64,000 nucleotides of DNA from Pseudomonadota bacterium (GCA_023423415.1 JAFAFP010000246.1:1-64000); one strand, 5' to 3'. Counted from the stretch's first letter, positions 46,128 to 55,258 are shown. Translations and numbers: made by a program. The notes: generated by a model from the letters alone, not told the origin.

Positions 46128-46190
46128 CCGGCCGGTTTTGACTGCACCGACGCAAGCTCATGGGCCAAAAACGATAATTCGATTTTATGC

Positions 46191-46225
46191 GAATTAACAC
46201 ATAAAACACGTTTATGTGTTAATTC
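46191..46225. promoter_or_regulatory. Palindromic operator upstream of hipB
   Basis: A perfect 15-base inverted repeat (46191-46205 and 46211-46225) around a 5-base spacer, with core TTAACACATAAA. The half-site TTAACACATAAT occurs again at 46248-46259 over the promoter -10. A further AATTCG-N8-CGAATT repeat lies at 46176-46195. Self-repression by HipB with its toxin partner is the known behaviour of this family, so an autoregulatory operator is likely. Confidence 0.8.
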
Positions 46226-46230
46226 CGATA

Positions 46231-46259
46231 TTGTCACTTTATCGACTTTAACACATAAT
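46231..46259 (+). promoter_or_regulatory. Sigma-70-like promoter of hipBA
   Basis: TTGTCA (46231-46236), a 17-base spacer and CATAAT (46254-46259), close to consensus for both boxes. The predicted transcript would begin about 10 bases before the hipB ATG (46277), giving a very short leader. The -10 overlaps a copy of the operator half-site. Confidence 0.65.
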
Positions 46260-46276
46260 ACGAGTGTAAGTCGCCC

Positions 46277-46525
46277 ATGACCGACCTCGCCCGTACCCCG
46301 AAACAGATCGGCAATTTGATCCGCCGAACCCGCAAAAAAAGCGGTCTTAATCAAGCACAACTCGCTGATCTGAGCGGTCTGCGCCAGGAGACGATCTCTC
46401 TGATCGAAACCGGCAATCCGGCCACAAGGCTGGAAACCATCCTGGCGGTGCTGGCGGCCCTCAATCTCGAGTTCCAGATCGTCCCTCGGTCCAAAGGCAA
46501 TGCCTTGATTGAGGATATCTTCTGA
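46277..46525 (+). CDS. hipB: HipB-like antitoxin / XRE transcriptional repressor
   Basis: 82 residues. A helix-turn-helix covers about residues 9-65, with IGNLIRRTRKKSGLNQAQLADLSGLRQETISLIETGNPATRLETILAVLAAL. It binds the operator and neutralises the HipA kinase. Size fits HipB. It shares one base with hipA (TGATG), as expected for a toxin-antitoxin pair. Operator copies lie at 46191-46225 and 46248-46259. Confidence 0.92.
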   Translation: MTDLARTPKQIGNLIRRTRKKSGLNQAQLADLSGLRQETISLIETGNPATRLETILAVLAALNLEFQIVPRSKGNALIEDIF

Positions 46526-47835
46526 TGTCGCGGCGTCCCCGTCATCCGCCGCTTCGCGTCTTCCTGAATAATCGTCTCGTCGGTCGACTACACAAGGCAG
46601 CGAATGGCGCCATCGATTTCCGTTACGACCCAGACTGGCTCAGGTGGGAGCATTCATTCCCCGTGTCATTGTCCCTCCCCTTGCGCGAGGATGCCTATCG
46701 CGGTGAACCGGTCACCGCCGTTTTCGATAATCTCCTACCCGACACCGACATGCTGCGACGCCGGATCGCTGAAAAGGTCGGCGCAGCCGGTATCGACGCC
46801 TACAGTCTTCTCGCCGCTATCGGCCACGACTGCGTTGGCGCGCTGCAATTCATGGCCGACGACGACAATCACGAAGTCCACGATTACGGTCTCACCGGCG
46901 ATGCCATCGACGACGAGCAAATTGAAAAGTTGCTCAAGAGCTTGTCCCAGACTCCGCTGGGCCTGACACGCAATGATGACTTCCGCATCTCTGTCGCAGG
47001 CGCCCAGGAGAAAACAGCACTACTCCGGCTAAACGGAAAATGGATAAAGCCTCACGGCACAACGCCAACGACACATCTTTTCAAGACGCAGATCGGCGAA
47101 CTGCCAAACGGCATCGATCTTTCAAACAGCGTTGAGAATGAATATTACTGCCTGAAGCTTGCTGCGGCTTTCGGCCTGCCGGTCAACAAAACCGAAATCG
47201 CCACATTCGGCAAAACAACTGCTCTTATCATCGAACGCTTTGATCGCCTCTGGACAAGCGACGGGCGGCTCCTGCGGCTCCCCCAGGAAGATTGTTGCCA
47301 AGCCCTATCCGTGCCACCGACGCGCAAATACCAAAGCGACGGTGGTCCCGGCCTTGCCCAGCTCCTTGATCTGCTGAAGGGCAGTGACACCCCTGCAGCC
47401 GATCAAATGACCCTTTTCAAAGCACAGATCCTGTTCTGGCTGATTGGCGCGACTGACGGGCATGCGAAAAACTTCAGCATCTTCCTCAGTCCGGGCGGCC
47501 GTTTCCATTTGACGCCACTGTATGACGTCCTGACAGCACAGCCCAGCCTCGACAGCGGTCAGATCCAGCCCAAGCAAATGAAGCTTGCCATGTCGGTTGG
47601 CACAAACAAGCACTACCGGATTGCCGAAATCGTCGGACGGCATTTTGTCCAAACCGGAAACGCAGCGGGCCTTCCCAAATCACTCGTCAGCAACGCGATC
47701 GATAGCATCATTGCAGCCGCCGAACCCGCATTGGCCGAGGTAGAAAACCAATTGCCACGCGGTTTCCCGGAAGCGATCCACATTGCCGTCAAGGCTGCGG
47801 TGACAGAGCGCCTTAGCGCTTTACAAACTCACTGA
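46525..47835 (+). CDS. hipA: HipA-like Ser/Thr kinase toxin
   Basis: 436 residues. The N-terminal HipA_N domain contains RVFLNNRLVGRL and FDNLLPDTDMLRRRIA. The phosphate loop RISVAGAQEKTALL has Ser156, which corresponds to the autophosphorylated Ser150 of E. coli HipA. The catalytic block IGATDGHAKNFSIFL has Asp311, His313 and Asn316, so the kinase appears intact. Known HipA proteins phosphorylate glutamyl-tRNA synthetase and cause dormancy; whether this one has that target is not visible. Confidence 0.94.
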   Translation: MSRRPRHPPLRVFLNNRLVGRLHKAANGAIDFRYDPDWLRWEHSFPVSLSLPLREDAYRGEPVTAVFDNLLPDTDMLRRRIAEKVGAAGIDAYSLLAAIGHDCVGALQFMADDDNHEVHDYGLTGDAIDDEQIEKLLKSLSQTPLGLTRNDDFRISVAGAQEKTALLRLNGKWIKPHGTTPTTHLFKTQIGELPNGIDLSNSVENEYYCLKLAAAFGLPVNKTEIATFGKTTALIIERFDRLWTSDGRLLRLPQEDCCQALSVPPTRKYQSDGGPGLAQLLDLLKGSDTPAADQMTLFKAQILFWLIGATDGHAKNFSIFLSPGGRFHLTPLYDVLTAQPSLDSGQIQPKQMKLAMSVGTNKHYRIAEIVGRHFVQTGNAAGLPKSLVSNAIDSIIAAAEPALAEVENQLPRGFPEAIHIAVKAAVTERLSALQTH

Positions 47836-48164
47836 CGCTTCATCTCGCGGTCCATCGCCGACGGATCAAAAAAAGGGCATGAAATCGCCCGCGCCGTACA
47901 CGTTCACGATCTTACTCGACCCCAAAAAAACGAACGCCGGGATCCCCCGATCCCGGCGTTCGACCGCCCAACCCCCGCCAAGCGAAAACAGGCTCGCATC
48001 CTGCGCTGCACAAAGGTGATCCGCCCCCGCAAATCACCGGCGCGCTTTGACGCTGATGAAGGCTATGCTATTTCGGACGGCGTCCGCGGCCAACCGCAAA
48101 TGAGGCTTTCGGCCGCATCTCCCGCCGTTCTCCGGCTCCATGTGACAAAAAAGCATCAACACCG
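47836..48164. other. 329-base region between hipA and the FAH gene
   Basis: Non-coding. It holds a strong hairpin at 47931-47962 (listed separately). No RNA gene was seen. The segment nearest 48165 probably contains the promoter of the FAH-family gene, but no clear boxes were identified. Confidence 0.4.
47931..47962 (-). terminator. Strong hairpin with A-tract on its left
   Basis: Arms of 14 bases (47931-47944 and 47949-47962) around a CCCC loop. A run of seven A at 47924-47930 would become a U-tract on the minus strand, so it has the form of a rho-independent terminator for minus-strand transcription, although no minus-strand gene ends here. It might also stabilise the 3' end of hipBA mRNA. 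Confidence 0.6.
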
Positions 48165-48866
48165 ATGAGCGACTCCTATGTGATTCCGCAGCCGCCGCAG
48201 GCGGCCCTAGCGGTCAAAGGCTCCGACAAGAAGTTTCCCGTCCGCCGGATCTGGTGTGTCGGCCGCAATTACATCGAACACATCCGCGAAATGGGACAGG
48301 ACGAACGCGCCCCCCCGTTCTTCTTCGCCAAGCCGGCCGATGCCATCGTTCCGGACGGGTCGGTTGTGCCCTACCCGCTGCTGAGCAAGGACGTGCATCA
48401 CGAGGTCGAGCTCGTGGTCGCGCTGAAATCAGGCGGCATCAACATCAGCCCGGACAAGGCCAATGACTGCATCTGGGGCTACGGCGTCGGCATCGACCTG
48501 ACCCGCCGCGACCTGCAGATCGCGTCGCGCGACGTGAAGCGCCCGTGGGAAATCGGCAAGGCATTCGACGCCTCCGCTCCGTGCGGCGCGCTGACGCCGG
48601 CGTCCGAGATCGGCCATCCGAACAAGGGCCGCATCAGCCTGAAGGTGAATGGCGTCGTGAAGCAGGACGGCGACCTCGACCAGATGATCTGGAACGTGCC
48701 GGAGACGATCTGGAAGCTGTCGGAAATGGTGGAGCTCGCCGCCGGCGACATCATCATGACCGGTACCCCGGCCGGCGTCGGTCAGGTCAATGTCGGCGAC
48801 AAGATCGAGTGCGCCGTGGACGGTCTCAGCAGCCTGACGGTCACGATCGGCAAGCCGCAGGCCTGA
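48165..48866 (+). CDS. Fumarylacetoacetate hydrolase (FAH) family protein
   Basis: 233 residues. VGRNYIEHIREMG, PFFFAKPADAIV, VHHEVELVVAL (metal-binding Glu pair) and GYGVGIDLTRRDLQ (metal Asp) give the FAH fold with its Mg or Mn site. GDIIMTGTPAGVGQVNVGDKIECAV is the usual C-terminal loop. Members hydrolyse fumarylpyruvate, acylpyruvates or related diketo acids. The length fits a single-domain hydrolase, not the 420-residue FAH of tyrosine catabolism. A clear terminator follows. Confidence 0.87.
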   Translation: MSDSYVIPQPPQAALAVKGSDKKFPVRRIWCVGRNYIEHIREMGQDERAPPFFFAKPADAIVPDGSVVPYPLLSKDVHHEVELVVALKSGGINISPDKANDCIWGYGVGIDLTRRDLQIASRDVKRPWEIGKAFDASAPCGALTPASEIGHPNKGRISLKVNGVVKQDGDLDQMIWNVPETIWKLSEMVELAAGDIIMTGTPAGVGQVNVGDKIECAVDGLSSLTVTIGKPQA

Positions 48867-48887
48867 TCGGTTCAAGCAATAAAAAAA

Positions 48888-48927
48888 GCCCTCGCAGCGT
48901 CATGGCTGCGAGGGCTTTTTTATTTTT
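48888..48927. terminator. Bidirectional rho-independent terminator
   Basis: GC-rich stem GCCCTCGCAGC (48888-48898) pairs with GCTGCGAGGGC (48905-48915), with A-run on the left and T-run on the right. It ends the FAH gene (plus) and the small secreted protein gene (minus), 22 and 51 bases away. Confidence 0.9.
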
Positions 48928-48966
48928 GAGCTCCGGCGTGCGTCCCGCTCGCCTAGCAGCTTCAAC

Positions 48967-49293
48967 TTAGCGGTTGGAACACGCCGAAAAGCGGCCATAG
49001 CCGTCATCGACGTAGCACTGGTTCCGAAGATATTCAGGGACGCGATAAGGCCTGCCATCGGGTCCGATCGATGGATCGGGCGAACCGCGATAATAGCGCG
49101 GCGCATCGCCATAGGCCGGCGCCTGATGACTGCGCACAGGGCGGCGTTGATTATAGCGCTGGGTCGCCGAGATTTCGTCGGAGCGGACGATGCCGGCATC
49201 GGGCGTTCGCGTGGCCGGCGAAGCGGTGGTCAGCAGGAGAGTTGCAGTGCCCGCAAGAGCCAAGGCAACCAGAGATATGCGGAACGGATTCAT
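48967..49293 (-). CDS. Small secreted protein of unknown function
   Basis: 108 residues. The first about 25 residues (MNPFRISLVALALAGTATLLL) form a signal peptide with a cleavage region near TTASPA. The mature part is rich in Tyr, Arg and Pro (QRYNQRRPVRSHQAPAYGD) and contains two Cys near its end (NQCYV and SACSN), which could form a disulfide. No family recognised. ATG 49293 is chosen at the signal peptide; the longer frame to 49392 lacks it. Confidence 0.55.
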   Translation of the reverse strand: MNPFRISLVALALAGTATLLLTTASPATRTPDAGIVRSDEISATQRYNQRRPVRSHQAPAYGDAPRYYRGSPDPSIGPDGRPYRVPEYLRNQCYVDDGYGRFSACSNR

Positions 49294-49462
49294 TGCTGCG
49301 TGTCCCAATTGTAAAAGGCTTGTCGCATGCCTCACGAGATAAACCTGCACCCCGTGCGAATTAGTCCGCCCATTGGGGTCATGCCTTCTCAAATTTTCGC
49401 GACATCGGCATGGGAAGTGATTGCCTGGCCATCACGGTCGGCGAACGAAGGGCGAAACTCCC

Positions 49463-49534
49463 GTCATTCCGGGCCACAGCAAAAAGCAGGCGAACGGAAT
49501 TCATTGACCAGCATTTGTATCGCTGGATTCCGGG
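49463..49534. repeat. Palindromic dispersed repeat, truncated copy
   Basis: GTCATTCCGGG (49463-49473) and CTGGATTCCGGG (49523-49534) occur in the same order and at similar spacing in the complete element at 60005-60118. The closing right arm (CCCGGAATGAC) is missing here. Confidence 0.5.
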
Positions 49535-49566
49535 TTCACGCGTGTCCAGGTCGGCGGTTGCCGACC

Positions 49567-49613
49567 TGGATCACGAAGGCAACTTGGATCATGAAGGCAA
49601 CTTGGATCATGAA
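49567..49613. repeat. 18-base tandem repeat, about 2.6 copies
   Basis: The unit TGGATCAYGAAGGCAACT is repeated from 49567-49584 and 49585-49602, followed by a partial third copy to 49613; the first unit has one base change. It is a short local expansion with no evident coding role. Confidence 0.75.
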
Positions 49614-49666
49614 AGATACCGATCTCAGATGAACCCGAGATCGGTGCGCGCACCCCGGCACGCTGC

Positions 49667-50287
49667 TCAAGCCGCCTTCGTCTTGATCAGTCCTTCCGCC
49701 TTCATCGCTTCCTGCACCGCCGGACGCGCCTTCACGCGGTCCTGAAACGCTTTCAGGTTCGGCCACTGCGCCACATCGATCTCCTGGAAGCGGCCCCAGT
49801 TGGTGACGACGAACAGATAGGCATCGGCCACAGTAAACGTCTCGCCCATCAGATACGACTTGCCGGCCAGGTGCGCATCAACAAGCGTGAACGCCTTCTG
49901 CAAATTCGCCTTGGCGATCGAGCGGTAATCGGCCGGCGTATCCTGCTTGAACAGCGGCGTGAACTGCTTGTGAATTTCCGTGCTGATGAATGTGAGCCAT
50001 TCCAAGACGCGGTAATAATCCATCGTGCCGTGTTCCGGCAGGAGGCCTGACTCCGGCTTCTTGCCGGCAATGAACTGCAGGATGGCCGCGGCTTCCGTCA
50101 GGGTTTCGCCGCTGTCCAGCTTGAGCACCGGGACCACGCCTTTCGGATTCACATCCCAGAAATTTTCGCCGCCTTGCGTGACCTTGGCCTTGTTGTCGAC
50201 ACGGTCGATTTCGAACGGCACGCCGATCTCGTGCAAAGCGATATGTGGAGCGAGTGAACAGGCGCCAGGCGAAAAATAGAGTTTCAT
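49667..50287 (-). CDS. Glutathione S-transferase (beta-class-like)
   Basis: 206 residues. The start MKLYFSPGACSLAPHIALHEIG is the GstA-type thioredoxin fold, with Cys10 in the position of the beta-class catalytic cysteine. VNPKGVVPVLKL gives the cis-Pro and glutathione-binding loop, then an all-helical C-terminal domain with FTVADAYLFVVTNW. It conjugates or binds glutathione in the cytosol. ATG 50287 is decided by this start; upstream in-frame codons lack similarity. Confidence 0.9.
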   Translation of the reverse strand: MKLYFSPGACSLAPHIALHEIGVPFEIDRVDNKAKVTQGGENFWDVNPKGVVPVLKLDSGETLTEAAAILQFIAGKKPESGLLPEHGTMDYYRVLEWLTFISTEIHKQFTPLFKQDTPADYRSIAKANLQKAFTLVDAHLAGKSYLMGETFTVADAYLFVVTNWGRFQEIDVAQWPNLKAFQDRVKARPAVQEAMKAEGLIKTKAA

Positions 50288-50508
50288 TTCCAGAGCTTCC
50301 TTCCGACGGTAACGCGGTGAGCTTGTCTTCCAGGTTGCAGGCTTAGCGGCTGGCACGCCGCCTTGGCAAGCATCCGTCCTGCGCGCTGCCGACATGACAA
50401 TCGTCAAACTGCTCGAAACCGAAATCACGGAGGGGATTCACAAGGGGGAACCAAATCAGATATGGCCCGTTGACCGTTGCCGGTTCACGTTTTCCTTTGG
50501 GGACTTCG

Positions 50509-50754
50509 ATGACTGCCCTTGCCGACCGACATATCGCCCGCATCGCTGAACCCGAGCCGTTCGGCGACGTGACCCTCGCACCAGCCCTGATGACAGGGCA
50601 ATCGGAAAGCCAACTCGCACGGGATATGGCCGGCACCTTCGACCAAACGCAGCCGACCACCGCCGCACAGGCTCTCAGCCACTTGCGCTCGCTGTTCCCG
50701 GACATGCCGTTGACGGCACGGGTCGCAGCGCTCAATGCGTTGATGCGGCGCTAA
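50509..50754 (+). CDS. Small hypothetical protein
   Basis: 81 residues. TTTGGGGACTTCG precedes ATG 50509, a usable ribosome site. The sequence is mildly helical and hydrophilic with no signal peptide, membrane segment or known motif. It is isolated between the GST and the isochorismatase gene. It could be a real small gene, but evidence is limited to the open frame, the ribosome site and reasonable codon use. Confidence 0.4.
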   Translation: MTALADRHIARIAEPEPFGDVTLAPALMTGQSESQLARDMAGTFDQTQPTTAAQALSHLRSLFPDMPLTARVAALNALMRR

Positions 50755-50862
50755 GACCCGCGAAGGTCAAATCAAGACACCACGCGGGCTCTGAGCTTTG
50801 CGCCACGCTCCTGGAAAGAGCTGTCGATTGACCGGACCTCGACAGCCCTCCTGTCCGCTTCG

Positions 50863-50971
50863 TCTAGAGCCTTTCCGGCTCTGATGGAATCAAAGCCGGA
50901 CTCCAGCTTCTTGCTTTGACGCGTTTTCCTTACGCGAACCTGTGTCCACTTCGCTCGAAAACGCTCTATGC
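50863..50971. repeat. Dispersed Rhizobiales-type repeat, full-length copy
   Basis: TCTAGAGC (50863-50870), then a stretch that pairs CCGG with CCGG, GACGCGTTTT and ACGCGAACC, ending in CGAAAACGCTCTA. The second half matches 36422-36462 closely. Reading 50968 to 50966 on the minus strand gives the TAG stop of the isochorismatase-family gene. From memory this sequence family is common in Bradyrhizobium relatives. Confidence 0.65.
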
Positions 50972-51631
50972 CGCTTCCAAACCGCTGGCGCGATGCGATG
51001 CATCGATCCGCCCGAGGAATTCTGCGGCCGTCATGACGTGGGCTGTTGAGAAGGCGAGAATCGTCAGCGTTGCCCGGTGCACGTCTTCCGCCGCCATCGC
51101 CCCCTGGCCAACATCCGGATAATCGAACGTCCCTGTCGCATCCGACAGGAAAACCACCTTGTAGTTCCTGAACATCGCGTCGCGCGCCGTCGCGTGGCAG
51201 CAATTCTCGGTCGTCGTGCCAGTGATCACGACTGTCTCTATTCCCCACTCGCGCAAGATGATGTCGAGGTCAGTCCCGAAGAAGCCGCTGTAGCGATGCT
51301 TCTTGATCACATGCTCGCCCGGCGCCGGAGCCAGAGCGTCGAAAATTTCTGCTCCCTTCGTCTCGTCAACAAGGGACGAACGATCCGCAATCGGCCCATA
51401 CAGATCGTCAAACAAGCCCATGTCGCAACCGTCCTTGCGATGGACATGCGCGGTGTAGATAACGCGCACCCCTTTCTCGCGACATGTCTTTAGTGTCTTC
51501 GCAAGCGTCGGCACCATGTTGGCCGCCTGCAACGATCGAAGTTTCGCGCCCTCCGCGACAAAGTCGTTCTGCATATCAACGACGATCACGGCGGTGCGTG
51601 ACGGATCAAGACGATCGACCTGATACGGCAT
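50966..51631 (-). CDS. Isochorismatase-family cysteine hydrolase
   Basis: 221 residues. The catalytic triad appears as Asp19 in VIVVDMQNDF, Lys110 or Lys111 in VIKKHRYSGF and Cys144 in TGTTTENCCHATARDA. This family hydrolyses amide or ether bonds in substrates such as isochorismate, nicotinamide or ureidoacrylate. Specificity is not visible. The gene diverges from an AraC regulator at 51834. Its stop codon lies within a dispersed repeat. Confidence 0.88.
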   Translation of the reverse strand: MPYQVDRLDPSRTAVIVVDMQNDFVAEGAKLRSLQAANMVPTLAKTLKTCREKGVRVIYTAHVHRKDGCDMGLFDDLYGPIADRSSLVDETKGAEIFDALAPAPGEHVIKKHRYSGFFGTDLDIILREWGIETVVITGTTTENCCHATARDAMFRNYKVVFLSDATGTFDYPDVGQGAMAAEDVHRATLTILAFSTAHVMTAAEFLGRIDASHRASGLEAA

Positions 51632-51833
51632 CAGACACCTCCCATTGGATCGGAGAATCTAGCATACTGCAGACCTGACGGCTTTGCTGTGCTGGACATT
51701 CGCTTGACCCGGCCTGCCATTCTTTACTCCCCACAACAGCAGCCATGCTTGCAGTTTTGTCTCTTTTGGCGGAAACTCAAGCTGTGCCGCCATCGCTTGA
51801 CGTGTGTTTCCCCCATTCGGAGGAGGACGGCTG

Positions 51834-52772
51834 ATGCATGTCGAGAGACAAACTGTCGTGGTCAAGCCGACCGACAGTTTCGATCACTGGCATCAGGTGA
51901 CGTGCCGGGACTTTTCCTTGACCGAGTGCCGCCGCACCCCGAGGGATTTCTTTCGTGCGCAAATCACCATTCGTGAATTCGGCGCTCTAAAGGTCAACAA
52001 GATCTGGTCGCACACATTGCCCGAGCAACACATTTGCGTCGAGCGAAGTGCGAGCGATACCCGCAAGGATCCGCGCGATTACTTTATGGTCTGGCTGGCG
52101 CTCAAGGGAGAGATCGTCTTCGCTCAGGGCGGACGTGTTGCGCGGATGCATTCGGGCGACCTCACGCTTCACGACCAAGCCCAGCCCTTCAGCCTCGAAT
52201 TCACAGACAACTCTCATTCCCTGATGATTTCGATCCCGCGGCCACTGCTCATTGCGCGACTGCCGGATGCGCCACGCCTGACGGCTCGAACCATTAATCA
52301 CCGGTCCCGACTTGGGATTCTTGCCGGCTCGATGGTCCGACAACTGATGGATCTCGATGAGCACAGCGACGACATTGTCGATCGACTCGGCGCATCGACG
52401 CTTGACGTGCTGGCCGCCACGTTGACCGCAGAACTGACCTCTTCTGCAGAGGCATATGAAGACAAACGGTTACGCGACGTAAAGCGATATCTGCTGGCCA
52501 ACCTCGAGGCGAACGACCTGACGCTCGACGCGATCGCGAATGCCCAAAACATGTCGCCGCGCACGCTGAATCGGCTGTTTGCCGTCGACGGCACCACGCC
52601 GATGCGATGGCTGTGGGACCAGCGCCTCCTGGCGAGCTACAGGTCGCTAACCCAAGGCGAGACGAGACATGTGACCGACGCCGCCTATCGCTTCGGATTC
52701 AGCGACGTGTCCCACTTCAGCCGCGCCTTCAAAGCCAGATTCGGCCGATCGCCGCATACTTTGGTGCGCTAG
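51834..52772 (+). CDS. AraC-family transcriptional regulator
   Basis: 312 residues. The N-terminal AraC-binding-like sensor domain includes DYFMVWLALKGEIVFAQ and SGDLTLHDQAQPFSLEF. The C-terminal helix-turn-helix pair has LTLDAIANAQNMSPRTLNRLF and FGFSDVSHFSRAFKARFGRSPHTLV. ATG 51834 has AGGAGGA about eight bases upstream, which settles it over the frame start at 51804. It diverges from the isochorismatase gene with a 202-base gap and may regulate it. The livF gene converges from the right after 46 bases. Confidence 0.88.
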   Translation: MHVERQTVVVKPTDSFDHWHQVTCRDFSLTECRRTPRDFFRAQITIREFGALKVNKIWSHTLPEQHICVERSASDTRKDPRDYFMVWLALKGEIVFAQGGRVARMHSGDLTLHDQAQPFSLEFTDNSHSLMISIPRPLLIARLPDAPRLTARTINHRSRLGILAGSMVRQLMDLDEHSDDIVDRLGASTLDVLAATLTAELTSSAEAYEDKRLRDVKRYLLANLEANDLTLDAIANAQNMSPRTLNRLFAVDGTTPMRWLWDQRLLASYRSLTQGETRHVTDAAYRFGFSDVSHFSRAFKARFGRSPHTLVR

Positions 52773-52818
52773 AAGCCGATCTCGCCTGTACGACGCTGAT
52801 GCGGCACAGAGGCCGCGG

Positions 52819-53522
<704 letters not shown>

Positions 53523-53523
<1 letters not shown>

Positions 53524-54257
53524 CAGTGGACGGCCTCCGCGCCGAGATAGCACGCCAGAACGTCCGGATTGCGTGTCACCACCTCCGGCGTCCCCTCGGC
53601 GATCACCTTGCCGTAATTCACCACCACGACGTGACGCGACAGCGCCATCACCGCGCGCATCACGTGTTCGATCAGGAGAATGGTGAGGCCGGTATCCTCG
53701 TTGAGCTTGCGGAAGACTCCAACCATGCGGTCTGTCTCCGTCGGCCGCAACCCCGCCATCACCTCGTCCAGCAGCAGGATCTTCGGCTTGGTCGCGAGCG
53801 CGCGCGCAACCTCAAGACATTTGCGATCGGGCAACGTGATGCCGGTCGGCCGCGCATGACGCTTGTCGCCGAGGCCGAGCAATTTCAGCACGGTGTTGGC
53901 GTAATCGCGCGCTTCGTTCACGTCATCGGTCCATGTCAGCGCGCCGATTGCGGCATTCTCTTCGACCGTCAGATCGTTGAAAGGCCGTACGATCTGGAAG
54001 GTCCGGCCAACGCCGGCGCGACAGATCTGATCCGGACGCTTGCCGACGAGCTGCTGTCCATCGAGGAAGACCTCGCCGGTGTCGGGGGGAAACACGCCAG
54101 CAATCATGTTGAAGATCGTGGTCTTGCCCGCGCCATTCGGTCCGATCAGGGCCTGAATGGAACCGGGCACAACGTCGAACGTGACATTATCGACGGCCTT
54201 GAGACCGCTGAAGCTTTTCGAAATGCCTCTGACCGAAAGCGATGCTGCGGATGTCAT
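53523..54257 (-). CDS. livG: LivG-type ABC transporter ATPase (cluster 1)
   Basis: 244 residues. Walker A GPNGAGKTT, Q-loop GVGRTFQIVRPFNDLTVEENA, a degenerate signature (TLPDRKCLEVARALA, without LSGGQ) and Walker B ILLLDEVMAGLRPTE, then VIEHVMRAV-like IEHVMRAV. The degenerate signature is frequent in LivG. Start ATG 54257 overlaps livM by ATGA. Confidence 0.92.
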
Positions 54258-55258
54258 GGACGATCTTTCGGCTTGCGATCGAGACGCAGGAGGCTGGAGA
54301 TCCACGGCCAGACGCCCGACGGGCGGTACAGCACGATGACGACGACGCACAGGCCCCAGAAGAACTGCTTGATGCCGTCGATCTTCACGCCCTCGGTCAG
54401 GCCGGTCAGCGTCTCCCCAAGTGGCGTCAGAATGAACGCACCGATGATCGGACCGAACAAGGTGCCGACGCCGCCGACGATGGTGCCAAGGATCAACTCG
54501 ATCGACCTGTTGGTGCCGAACGTCGATTCCGGAAACAGATTGTTGTAGTAAAAGGCGTACCAGACACCGGCTATGCCGGTGAGTCCCGATGAAATGGCGA
54601 CCGCGATCATCTTGTATTTGAACAGATGAACGCCGCTCGCCTCAGCCGCCTGCTGATCCTCACGGATCGCTTGCCAGTAATAGCCGAGCTTGGAATTCAG
54701 CAGCAGCCGGCACAGAACCAGCGCCAGCGCCGTCATCGCCAGGATCACGTAGTAGAACATCACCGGCGAGCCGCGAAGATTGAGAAGATCCACCGTGGAA
54801 CGGTTCGCCACCGGCAGGAACAATCCCTCGGTGCTGCCGAGCCAGCGGGTGTGATCGACCATGATGCCGGTGAATTCCGCGAAAGCGATGGTCAGCAACG
54901 CGAAATAGACGCCGTGGATCGAGAAACGGAAGCCGAGATAGCCGATCAGGCATCCCATCAGCACCGACAACGCGATCGCAGCAAACACACCGATCACCGG
55001 CGGTATGCCGAAATGAATGAACAGCGCCGCGCTGGCATAGGCGCCGATGCCGACGAACAGCGCGTGTCCGAGCGACAGCAGCCCGGCAAAGCCCAGCATC
55101 AAATTCCAGGCCTGGCCGACATAGGCGAAGTAAAGAACGATAATGAGAACGCTGAGAATGTAGTTGCTGACGACCAACGGCGCCACGATCAGCGCGGCCG
55201 CAAACACCGCGAGCAGCACAAGCCCATGCGCGGGCACACCTTCGAAAAGACGGCTCAT
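54254..55258 (-). CDS. livM: LivM-type ABC permease (cluster 1)
   Basis: 334 residues with eight to ten hydrophobic segments. AWNLMLGFAGLLSLGHALFVGIGAYASA is the LivM signature, and the loop VASREDQQAAEASG-like IREDQQAAEASGV holds the coupling helix. It forms the membrane channel with LivH. ATG 55258 overlaps livH by ATGA; the long upstream open frame is shadow. Confidence 0.92.
   Translation of the reverse strand: MSRLFEGVPAHGLVLLAVFAAALIVAPLVVSNYILSVLIIVLYFAYVGQAWNLMLGFAGLLSLGHALFVGIGAYASAALFIHFGIPPVIGVFAAIALSVLMGCLIGYLGFRFSIHGVYFALLTIAFAEFTGIMVDHTRWLGSTEGLFLPVANRSTVDLLNLRGSPVMFYYVILAMTALALVLCRLLLNSKLGYYWQAIREDQQAAEASGVHLFKYKMIAVAISSGLTGIAGVWYAFYYNNLFPESTFGTNRSIELILGTIVGGVGTLFGPIIGAFILTPLGETLTGLTEGVKIDGIKQFFWGLCVVVIVLYRPSGVWPWISSLLRLDRKPKDRP

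Larger units (their letters stand above)
49294..49666. other. 373-base region with repeats
   Basis: No supported gene. It contains a degenerate copy of the palindromic repeat at about 49463-49534 (GTCATTCCGGG then CTGGATTCCGGG), the hairpin TCCAGGTCGG/CCGACCTGGA around 49545-49570, and an 18-base tandem repeat at 49567-49613. The promoter for the minus-strand secreted protein should lie just above 49293. Confidence 0.55.

Noticed and set aside
48165..48866. The FAH-family protein as the fumarylacetoacetase of tyrosine catabolism
   Set aside because: It has 233 residues and only the hydrolase domain, whereas that enzyme has about 420; hpd is 10 kb away.
51704..51728. Promoter TTGACC...TTTACT upstream of the AraC gene
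   Set aside because: The spacer is only 13 bases, too short for a sigma-70 promoter.
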